NCBI GenBank assembly: GCA_031255395.1
Contig: JAIRSQ010000046.1
Location: 1 to 12,198 of the forward strand
Length of the DNA stretch: 12,198 bases
Source of the DNA: Spirochaetaceae bacterium
GTDB lineage: Bacteria; Spirochaetota; Spirochaetia; Treponematales; Breznakiellaceae
Reading direction: 5' to 3'
Every line of letters starts with the position of its first letter. Position 1 is the stretch's first letter. Below are positions 7,083 to 12,198 of this stretch, in pieces. The notes under the pieces are model-generated. The model worked only from the letters and a program-made list of their open reading frames with translations. It ran no database searches and had not been told where the DNA came from. Both the position numbers and the translations under genes were made by a program.

Positions 7083-7943
7083 TCAGTCGAATTCGTTGAG
7101 TTCTTTTGAGATCGCGTCGTAGAGGGCGCGCGATTTTTCGAGCAGCGGGCCGGGCTTGCTTTTTGACGATTTCCCAATCCCGAACATCTTTGCCAGATTC
7201 CGCTTTATTTCGTTCAGCGCGGCTGAACGGTACTCCGCGTTGTTGGTGTTCCCGTATTTGTATTGGAGCAGTCCCTCAACATAAAGAACGCCTTCGTAAC
7301 CGTAGTTTTTGTCCGAGTCGGGGCCAAGATTTATCATGGCGGAGAGCGTTTCCGTGCCGACATGCTCCCGCTTCAACGCTTCAGAATAAAAAAAACTCGC
7401 TTTTTTCTTGAATAAAACGGCCAGCCAGTCGTAATGCAAGCCTTTTTCCTTTTCATCCAGTTCGTCAAGAAGCCAGCCTGCCCTTAGCGCCGCGACTCCC
7501 CGCTTAATCGTGGGCGACATATCGGATTTGTAATAATCGTAGCAGCGCATTACCAGATACTGCGAGACGGCTCCGGCGGCCAGCGTGCGCGGCTTGGTAA
7601 AATCCGTGTCCGGACATATTAGCGCCGCTTCTTCTTTACGCTCCCCGCTCAGCGCGGCAGCCTCTTGGAACATATCTTTGGGCAGTTTTTCAAAATCCGC
7701 TTCCATAGAAGCGAACCAGCAATTCGGACAAACCGTGGCCTGATACACCAGCGGATACACGCTGCCGTACCTTGCAGACGGCACATACAAACGGTGCAGT
7801 TCGTCCGTAAGCTCTCCGGCGTTAAGCCGCCCGCTACCCGACAACAATTCTTCGCGCTTGAACGACTCTTCGCAGACAGGACAAACGCATACTTCTTTAG
7901 ACAGGTACGATATTTTAAGCCCGTCCTGACTTTTCGTATCCAT
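7083..7943 (-). CDS. DUF2225 family protein with paired-cysteine (zinc-ribbon-like) N-terminus
   Basis: A 286-residue cytosolic protein without a signal peptide. The N-terminus has VCVCPVCEESFKREEL (C19, C21, C24) and a second pair CPNC at 72-75 (QATVCPNCWFAS). Together they make a CxxC...CxxC zinc- or metal-binding site typical of the DUF2225 family. The rest is helical and TPR-like: QYLVMRCYDYYKSD (~125), LRAGWLLDELDEKEKGL, and AMINLGPDSDKNYGYEG leading into LQYKYGN, which suggests a protein-binding scaffold. It starts at an ATG 5 bases after the ybbR stop, so it is almost certainly the third gene of the cdaA-ybbR transcript. No biochemical function is known to me for the family. The operon position suggests a link to c-di-AMP or envelope physiology, but this is inference only. 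Confidence 0.85.
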   Translation of the reverse strand: MDTKSQDGLKISYLSKEVCVCPVCEESFKREELLSGSGRLNAGELTDELHRLYVPSARYGSVYPLVYQATVCPNCWFASMEADFEKLPKDMFQEAAALSGERKEEAALICPDTDFTKPRTLAAGAVSQYLVMRCYDYYKSDMSPTIKRGVAALRAGWLLDELDEKEKGLHYDWLAVLFKKKASFFYSEALKREHVGTETLSAMINLGPDSDKNYGYEGVLYVEGLLQYKYGNTNNAEYRSAALNEIKRNLAKMFGIGKSSKSKPGPLLEKSRALYDAISKELNEFD

Positions 7944-7948
7944 AGTTA

Positions 7949-8893
7949 TTACCGTCTTTCTATTGTAACCGTAACGGATTCCGGCCCGTAGTACGTTTCA
8001 GTAAGGGGCGGAGCCAGTTTCACATTTACCGGCAGATTATAGCTCCCTTCGGTCGCTATGCCGGAGCAGTCTACGAACAGCGTATCGCTGTTTGGAACAA
8101 AGCGTTCCACGCTGTCATAATTTCCGCGCAGTTTTACGCTGCCGGATTCGGGGACAATTTTTGCGGTGAAATTTCCATTCAGGTTTGCCGCGCTGACATG
8201 AATGCCGGTAAATTCTTTCTCGATGTCCGCTTCGCTTATCTTCGCGCTGTACTCGACAGTTAAACCGCTAAGGATCGTAAAAAACTGCCCCGGCCTTACG
8301 AGCGCAAGCAGGAGCGAAAAATCGCTGTAACGTCCTGAAATATCGAGCGGCTCTGTTTCTATAAACGCAATGCTGTCCATCAACGACGAGGGCCCTTCAA
8401 TCGTAGCCTGGTCAGGCGTAACGCTTCCCGATATAAGGCCGTAACCCGGCGCGGGCGCGCCGATAATATTAGGCAAAATCCTGACGTTTTTGGACACCGT
8501 TTTATCGAGTTGAAGCTTAATATCGAAGGGTTCAACCGTGATTTCCAGCGGTTCAATATCGAGCGTCGCTCCGCCCTTAATTATTTGAATAGGAACGCGG
8601 TAAGTGCCCTTTTCGTAGTATTCGCTTAAATCAATGTAGGCGATTATATCGCTTGCAGAAACGCTGGCTATGGCATCGCTGTCGCCGCGCAGTTTTACGC
8701 TGACGCTTTCAGGTATGGCGCTTGCTATCACCAGTTCCGACAAGCCTTCAATCTGCAATTCTGAAGCGAAGATTTTTGTTTTTAACATATTCAAATTGTG
8801 AAACGCGAAAAGAAAGATAGCCAGAACGATAGAAAGAATTTTGGCTGCGCTGTTAACTGTAAACGATTTAATTATTCGGTCAATGTATGACAA
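7949..8893 (-). CDS. ybbR: YbbR-domain membrane-anchored protein (CdaA partner, CdaR-like)
   Basis: A 314-residue protein with one N-terminal membrane anchor (SAAKILSIVLAIFLFAFHNL, ~15-34) and an extracytoplasmic part made of repeated YbbR beta domains. Recurring units read SVSVKLRGDSDAI, then a short D-LSEY or VDCSGI strand, then G-TYRVPIQI or G-SYNLPVNV. The clearest copies are near the N-terminus (~55-115) and the C-terminus (~255-310), with a ~GPSSLMDSI unit between. In Firmicutes such proteins bind and modulate the diadenylate cyclase CdaA. Start choice: the frame extends to 9046 inside cdaA, but the TTG at 8891-8893 has AGAGG (8900-8904) 6 bases upstream, overlaps the cdaA stop by 14 bp, and places the anchor where the family has it. 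The longer start would add 51 Arg/Pro-rich shadow residues. The overlap implies translational coupling with cdaA and roughly matched amounts. Confidence 0.9.
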   Translation of the reverse strand: MSYIDRIIKSFTVNSAAKILSIVLAIFLFAFHNLNMLKTKIFASELQIEGLSELVIASAIPESVSVKLRGDSDAIASVSASDIIAYIDLSEYYEKGTYRVPIQIIKGGATLDIEPLEITVEPFDIKLQLDKTVSKNVRILPNIIGAPAPGYGLISGSVTPDQATIEGPSSLMDSIAFIETEPLDISGRYSDFSLLLALVRPGQFFTILSGLTVEYSAKISEADIEKEFTGIHVSAANLNGNFTAKIVPESGSVKLRGNYDSVERFVPNSDTLFVDCSGIATEGSYNLPVNVKLAPPLTETYYGPESVTVTIERR

Positions 8894-9797
8894 CGACGTC
8901 CTCTTTTTTAGCGACGCCCGGCACGGGAGGAATTTTCGCCTTGCCGGACGCGGCACCGCGTCCGGCGTTAAATTTTCCCGTTCCGTCCGTATGCGCCGGG
9001 CTTTCATCGCCGCTTTCGCCCGCCCCGCCGCGCGCGGGACGGTCAAGCAGATTGCTCAGTTTTATATGTATCTCGGCGGGAGAAAGGTCGTAATAAATTC
9101 GGGATTCATAAGCGAGCGAGAGCGCGCCGGTTTCCTCAGAGACTATCAGCACTACGGCATCGGACTGTTCCGACATTCCAAGCGCGGCGCGGTGCCGCGT
9201 GCCGAAACTCTTTCTTATGTCGCGTTGCTCTGAAAGCGGCAGAAAACACCCCGCAGCCGCGATGCGCCCGTTCTGTATCACCATCGCCCCGTCATGCAAC
9301 GGGCCGTCAAACTGAAAAACGGTAACTATTAGCGTCGAGGAAATTTCGCCGTTGATGCGCGTGCCCGTATCGATTATGCTTTTTATGTTCGTGCGGCGCG
9401 GAAAAATGATCAGCATGCCGCGCCTCTGCTCAGAAAGTATCTCCGCCGCCGTGATCACGGCTTCCAACTGTCCAAGATGCGGCTTGTTGTCCGGCCTAAA
9501 AATCTCGGCTAAACCAAGCTGGATTATTATCTTGCGCAGTTCGGGCTGAAAGACGATCGCCACCGCTATCAGGATGCCCGGCGCCAATATGTTCAAAAGC
9601 CAAAGCAGCGTGCCCAATTTTAACACATAGGCCAGCGCGAATATCAGAGCGAGGAAACCCGCCCCCCTTATAAGCTGTATGGCCTGCGTCTTGGAAAGCA
9701 GCTTGTATGCCCTATATATGAGAAAAGCGAGAATCGCCACGTCAAGAATAAGATTTACTTCGCGGTAAATTCGACGCGCTGTTTCAAACAAGCCCAT
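8880..9797 (-). CDS. cdaA: Diadenylate cyclase CdaA (c-di-AMP synthase)
   Basis: A 305-residue membrane enzyme that condenses two ATP into c-di-AMP. Three N-terminal membrane helices (~15-33, 42-60, 64-84) end at the family-typical VFQPELRKIIIQLG. The DAC domain (~105-245) carries the catalytic LHDGAMVI (DGA 169-171) and GTRHRAALGMSE (RHR 201-203), plus EISSTLI and SEETGALS, so it should be active. Beyond residue ~253 an added tail of about 50 Gly/Ala/Pro-rich residues ends in KKEDVVVIH; Bacillus CdaA stops soon after the catalytic domain. The gene starts at an ATG with no evident Shine-Dalgarno (AT-rich leader) and overlaps ybbR, its usual partner. c-di-AMP controls potassium and osmotic balance and wall integrity in other bacteria. 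The upstream spacer holds a G13 tract and inverted repeats that may affect expression. Confidence 0.96.
   Translation of the reverse strand: MGLFETARRIYREVNLILDVAILAFLIYRAYKLLSKTQAIQLIRGAGFLALIFALAYVLKLGTLLWLLNILAPGILIAVAIVFQPELRKIIIQLGLAEIFRPDNKPHLGQLEAVITAAEILSEQRRGMLIIFPRRTNIKSIIDTGTRINGEISSTLIVTVFQFDGPLHDGAMVIQNGRIAAAGCFLPLSEQRDIRKSFGTRHRAALGMSEQSDAVVLIVSEETGALSLAYESRIYYDLSPAEIHIKLSNLLDRPARGGAGESGDESPAHTDGTGKFNAGRGAASGKAKIPPVPGVAKKEDVVVIH
8891..8904 (-). promoter_or_regulatory. Shine-Dalgarno and TTG start of ybbR inside the cdaA 3' end
   Basis: AGAGG (8900-8904, minus strand) is followed after 6 bases by TTG (8891-8893). This decides the start of ybbR in preference to ATGs further upstream within cdaA. 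The site lies within the last codons of cdaA. Confidence 0.65.
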
Positions 9798-9808
9798 AAA
9801 TACAATTT

Positions 9809-9839
9809 ATCATAAAAACGGTCGCGGGTTAAGTGGCAA
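9809..9839 (-). promoter_or_regulatory. Possible promoter of cdaA
   Basis: On the minus strand TTGCCA (9834-9839, 5 of 6 to the -35 consensus) and TATGAT (9809-9814, 5 of 6 to the -10) are separated by 19 bases, longer than optimal. The -10 ends 11 bases before the ATG, so the leader would be only a few bases long, in line with the missing Shine-Dalgarno. Confidence 0.35.
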
Positions 9840-9843
9840 AGGA

Positions 9844-9897
9844 CGGCGTTAGGCAATTCCGAATTCAAACCCAAGCGCGCTTAACGCCGCCTAAGCG
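9844..9897. other. Overlapping inverted repeats upstream of cdaA
   Basis: CGGCGTTA (9844-9851) pairs perfectly with TAACGCCG (9882-9889). CGCTTA (9878-9883) pairs with TAAGCG (9892-9897) across an 8-base loop. The two stems share bases 9882-9883 and cannot both form. TTAGGC/GCCTAA (9849-9854 with 9889-9894) is a third option. This could be an alternative-structure leader if transcription starts further upstream, or a repeat remnant. Confidence 0.35.
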
Positions 9898-9905
9898 TGA
9901 AAATC

Positions 9906-9918
9906 GGGGGGGGGGGGG
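9906..9918. repeat. Poly-G homopolymer tract (13 G on plus strand)
   Basis: Thirteen consecutive G (C on the coding strand) lie between the HDOD gene and cdaA, 39 bases past the HDOD stop and 108 bases before the cdaA ATG. An A6 run is two bases further on. Such tracts are prone to slipped-strand length change. In Treponema pallidum poly-G tracts in promoter regions modulate expression. The exact length could also be affected by sequencing error. Confidence 0.85.
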
Positions 9919-9957
9919 TGAAAAAAGTACCGCGTGAAAAACCGCCCGCCGTCCCGT

Positions 9958-11451
9958 TTAGGAGGTTTCCTCGTCAAAGCCTCTCGAGAACGCCTTTATT
10001 ACCTTTTTGATCTGGTCGGGGTGGACTATGTTGAACCGCTCAAGCACCGAACCGTCAATCTGCTCGAATATCGCTCCTCCGTTTTCCACCTCGCAGAGCA
10101 TATTCGCCAAATACACGGCATCCACAAGCGTCCTGTATATTTCCGGTGCGCGCCCCGGCGAGTGGTGGTACCTTATCGACGCCACCAGATTTTCGGGGAA
10201 ATTCCACTTTTCCGCCACAAGCGCCCCCACCTCCGCGTGGTTTATGCCGGCTCTCACGTCTTCAAACATAAATGCGGATATGTTTTTGCTTTCCCTAAAC
10301 AGTTCCATCCTGTCGTCTGAATCCGCCATCACGGCGGACAGCACTATCTTCCCCATGTCGTGCAGCATCCCGCCAAGGTACACGTCCTCCACGGAGTTTT
10401 TGTCATGGCAGAAATTCTTCGCAAGGTTGAACGCGTAGTAGGCCGTCCTGTGGCTGTGCTTCCACAGCGCCTTCTTTTCTTCGGTGTCATTGCCAAGCAG
10501 CTTTTGCGACCCGTACGAGTACAGCAGCTTCTTTATGCCGCTTATCCCCAATATTTTTACCGCTTCCGATATAGTGTCCGTCTTCTTTTTGGACATATAA
10601 CTCGCCGAATTTACAAGTTTGATTATGTCCGCCGTCATCGCGGGGTCAACCGATATTTTCTTCGCTATGTCCGTTATCTCCGATTTAGGGTCCGACAGCA
10701 TCTCCTGCACTTTGATTATGTTTTCGGGAAAATGCGGCAGCGCTTTCACGCGGGTCGCTATAATCTCCGTTATGCCGCTCACGGTTGCCAGCAGCGCCTG
10801 TTCCAGCGGCACCTCAAGGCGCGCTACGGTCTCGGTCTTTGTGGCGCTGATGTCAAAGTTCTCATCATACAGCCCCATCTTTTTCAGCATCAGCACAAGG
10901 ACAACAAGCCCCAGGCCTGCCCCTTCCGAATCGTCCAAGACCTGGGAAAAGGCATCCTCGAGGCTGTTAAACTTGCGTGCCCGCGCCAGCTTGTCGTGTA
11001 TCCGTATTGTTTCCGTTTTTGACAGCGTTACGTTGTTCCTTACTTCTATCTGTATAGCGTCGTTGCAGTAGAGAATGTTCACTTTTACGTACAGCCCGCT
11101 ATCTTTCTGAAGCCTTAGGTAATGCGGCATATTCTCGAGCATGTCTTTCTTGAAATTTGACATGCCGTACCTGTACTGGTCGGGGTTGTTGATGTCCAGC
11201 TTTCTTTCAGCGAAGTACACGCGCTTGGTATTGGCCTTTTTAGCGTTTGACGACAATTCTTGAACGCAGTATTCGATGTAGTCGCGAAGGTTTTCGTGCC
11301 CCGCAAAGCGCAAAAAAACGGCCAGAACGTTGGCTATGTAAACTTCCGTTTCACGCGGCAACGTATATGTCGTGATAGTTATAGGCACATTTGAACGTAT
11401 TGATTTTCTTATTGCCTCTTCGTCCACAACGAGATTCTGTTCTTCCGTCAT
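9958..11451 (-). CDS. ATPase-like / HDOD two-domain signalling protein
   Basis: A 497-residue cytosolic protein. Residues ~1-220 resemble a GHKL (histidine-kinase-type) ATPase: an N-box-like helix QELSSNAKKANTKRVYF (~64-80) and a G-box-like EGAGLGLVVLVLMLKKMGL (~176-194). No phospho-accepting His domain is visible. Residues ~225-450 are an HDOD domain, starting ALPHFPENIIKVQEML and VDPAMTADIIKLVNSASY. Unusually for HDOD, it retains H332/H334, HD 364-365 (GGMLHDMGKI), H405 (INHAEVG), HH 429-430 and D444, the ligand pattern of true HD phosphohydrolases. It is probably a regulatory scaffold or output protein, possibly with nucleotide phosphodiesterase activity. Start choice: GGAGGA (11457-11462) sits 5 bases before the ATG at 11449-11451. 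The in-frame ATG at 11466 lies upstream of that site and is rejected. It is a single-gene unit followed by the G13 spacer. Confidence 0.88.
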   Translation of the reverse strand: MTEEQNLVVDEEAIRKSIRSNVPITITTYTLPRETEVYIANVLAVFLRFAGHENLRDYIEYCVQELSSNAKKANTKRVYFAERKLDINNPDQYRYGMSNFKKDMLENMPHYLRLQKDSGLYVKVNILYCNDAIQIEVRNNVTLSKTETIRIHDKLARARKFNSLEDAFSQVLDDSEGAGLGLVVLVLMLKKMGLYDENFDISATKTETVARLEVPLEQALLATVSGITEIIATRVKALPHFPENIIKVQEMLSDPKSEITDIAKKISVDPAMTADIIKLVNSASYMSKKKTDTISEAVKILGISGIKKLLYSYGSQKLLGNDTEEKKALWKHSHRTAYYAFNLAKNFCHDKNSVEDVYLGGMLHDMGKIVLSAVMADSDDRMELFRESKNISAFMFEDVRAGINHAEVGALVAEKWNFPENLVASIRYHHSPGRAPEIYRTLVDAVYLANMLCEVENGGAIFEQIDGSVLERFNIVHPDQIKKVIKAFSRGFDEETS

Positions 11452-11456
11452 ATTTT

Positions 11457-11462
11457 TCCTCC
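11457..11462 (-). promoter_or_regulatory. Strong Shine-Dalgarno of the HDOD gene
   Basis: GGAGGA on the minus strand, 5 bases before ATG 11449-11451. It is the strongest ribosome site in the window and fixes the start of the HDOD gene. Confidence 0.8.
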
Positions 11463-11499
11463 GCATTCAGGCCGCCATTACCGCCCGCAGTCTTAACCC

Positions 11500-11528
11500 A
11501 GATTACCCCAAACCGCGGATTTTAGCAA
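11500..11528 (-). promoter_or_regulatory. Possible promoter of the HDOD gene
   Basis: TTGCTA (11523-11528) and TAATCT (11500-11505) on the minus strand are exactly 17 bases apart. They would give a leader of about 40 bases that contains the Shine-Dalgarno. Spacing is ideal but the -10 match is poor. Confidence 0.3.
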
Positions 11529-11653
11529 GCGCGATAACGATGATTAATGGGGAGCGAGGAATGTAAAGTAAAAAGGATGAAAGATAAAGCATGAACTGCC
11601 GATTAGAGGCCGCGGATGTTCCGGCGAAAGGGCCGGGGTCAGGCCCCTAGCGG
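11529..11653. other. Non-coding spacer, purine-skewed
   Basis: This is the middle of the 255-bp gap between the HDOD gene and the partial gene at the right edge. Bases ~11549-11594 are strongly purine-rich on the plus strand. GGGG/CCCC arms (11635-11638, 11644-11647) form a small hairpin, with an alternative GGGCC/GGCCC pairing at 11630-11646. No convincing reading frame or RNA gene is seen. Confidence 0.4.
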
Positions 11654-11691
11654 CCGTCATTGCGAGGGGCGCTAGCGGCTCGCAATGACGG
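11654..11691. repeat. Long extragenic palindrome (REP-like)
   Basis: Perfect 13-bp arms CCGTCATTGCGAG (11654-11666) and CTCGCAATGACGG (11679-11691) flank a 12-base centre that itself contains the palindrome CGCTAGCG (11670-11677). Almost the whole 38 bases are self-complementary. The GTCATTGCGAG core resembles dispersed palindromic repeats in several bacterial genomes (from memory). It lies 15 bases past the stop of the partial gene and has no T-run, so it may act as a 3' mRNA-stabilising structure more than an intrinsic terminator. Confidence 0.8.
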
Positions 11692-11706
11692 GGTGCCTTG
11701 TTAAGG

Positions 11707-12198
11707 CTATTTCCAGGTCCAGTGGAAGTAGGCTTTGCCGGATCCGTCTATGAAGGCGGTTGGATCGCCCTTAGCACCGGCGTTGTGTATCGTTATCTCG
11801 CCGCTTGATGGGGAAATATCCATCGCGGTTTCTTCCTCCGTTATGAAGCGGGCCGATAGGGTGTTGCCTTGTTTTACTACTACTTTTGCCGCAGGCCTGG
11901 CGAGGTTTTGGCCGCCGCTATAGCTTGCTGTTCCGTAAAAACGAGGGGAGGTATCATCGTCGCCCCCCGCGAAAAGGCCTCGGACGCCATTGATACCCGC
12001 GTCGGAGGCCGGCACACTGATGGTCAGGGTCGGCCCGCCGATAAACCAGAGGCTGTAGTCCAGTATGAATGTTTTTTGTACTGCCATGTCCGCGTCAAAC
12101 CGCACCCGGCCTTTCCATACTCCATCTTCGTCTTCGACCTCGCGGATTTCGATCTCGCCGCCGTTCTGGTCGCCTGTGCCCCATGCGAATACGGGGCC
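11707..12198 (-). CDS. C-terminal part of an unrecognised beta-rich protein (5' end outside window)
   Basis: The frame is open to the right edge, so GTG 12105 is internal; 163 residues are visible. I do not recognise a family. The visible part has a glycine- and aspartate-rich stretch (WGTGDQNGGEIEIREVEDEDG), alternating hydrophobic/polar beta-type segments (KTFILDYSLWFIGGPTLTIS, ARPAAKVVVKQGNTLSARF, SGEITIHNAG) and the ending SGKAYFHWTWK. No cysteine, membrane helix or catalytic motif is seen. The composition suits an exported or surface beta-sandwich or repeat protein, or a phage/virulence-type structural protein. The N-terminus, which would show a signal peptide or lipobox, is missing. The gene ends 15 bases before the REP-like palindrome. 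Confidence 0.75.
   Translation of the reverse strand, partial: GPVFAWGTGDQNGGEIEIREVEDEDGVWKGRVRFDADMAVQKTFILDYSLWFIGGPTLTISVPASDAGINGVRGLFAGGDDDTSPRFYGTASYSGGQNLARPAAKVVVKQGNTLSARFITEEETAMDISPSSGEITIHNAGAKGDPTAFIDGSGKAYFHWTWK

Noticed and set aside
8894..9046. Longer N-terminus of ybbR starting within cdaA
   Set aside because: The extra 51 residues are Arg/Pro-rich cdaA shadow; the TTG with AGAGG fits the family anchor position better.
8841..9233. Plus-strand open frame of 130 codons across the cdaA/ybbR junction
   Set aside because: It is antisense to two well-supported genes, has Arg/Ala-rich shadow composition and no ribosome site or family motif.
9798..9957. c-di-AMP riboswitch or tRNA in the cdaA leader
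   Set aside because: The visible stems do not match the conserved features I know of the ydaO-type riboswitch, and there is no tRNA-like fold or CCA end.
10360..11022. Plus-strand open frame of 220 codons inside the HDOD gene
   Set aside because: It is the complement of a gene with clear domains and a strong start; the translation is rich in Arg, Tyr and Phe and shows no motifs.
11547..11566. Small plus-strand peptide ending in ATGTAA in the purine-rich spacer
   Set aside because: It is only a few codons long, with no conserved context; the ribosome-like GGAG is part of the general purine skew.
11635..11691. CRISPR repeat or intrinsic terminator
   Set aside because: There is a single palindrome with no regularly spaced copies, and no T-run on either side.

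Overview
The window looks like a chromosomal segment of a spirochaete, most likely a treponeme of roughly balanced base composition. The best marker is a 531-residue protein at 5357-6952. It joins a nucleotidyltransferase-like domain to a radical SAM/SPASM domain, the architecture of the spirochaete-restricted 'spiro-SPASM' family. A DUF2225 protein, an ATPase-like/HDOD fusion and an exported WD40-like protein fit the same assignment. Genus and species are inferred, not proven.

Layout. On the plus strand there is only the 3' part of an ABC-F translation factor (1-1287). Everything else is on the minus strand, read right to left. At the right edge is the C-terminal part of an unrecognised beta-rich protein (11707-12198). 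A 255-bp spacer follows, with a strong palindrome and a likely promoter. Next come the HDOD protein (9958-11451) and a 160-bp spacer with a 13-G homopolymer. Then a tight group follows: cdaA (diadenylate cyclase), ybbR (its usual partner) and a DUF2225 gene. After about 130 bp come the spiro-SPASM gene and an overlapping glycosyltransferase-like gene. After a 94-bp gap with two hairpins come metA (homoserine O-acyltransferase, with the acetyl-type Glu111) and an overlapping exported WD40-like gene. The last of these collides tail-to-tail with the ABC-F gene.

How the genes fit together. CdaA makes c-di-AMP at the membrane and YbbR is its extracytoplasmic partner. The DUF2225 protein is translationally close behind and may belong to the same process. 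The spiro-SPASM/glycosyltransferase pair shares a 26-bp overlap and looks like a two-gene module. An activated-sugar-like domain, a radical SAM enzyme and a GT-A-like enzyme suggest modification of a glycan or surface molecule, but no function is established. MetA commits homoserine to methionine synthesis.

The most interesting unexplained items are the spiro-SPASM/GT module, the G13 tract and alternative hairpins upstream of cdaA, the twin hairpins in front of a Shine-Dalgarno-less metA, and the HDOD protein that keeps metal-ligand-like residues.
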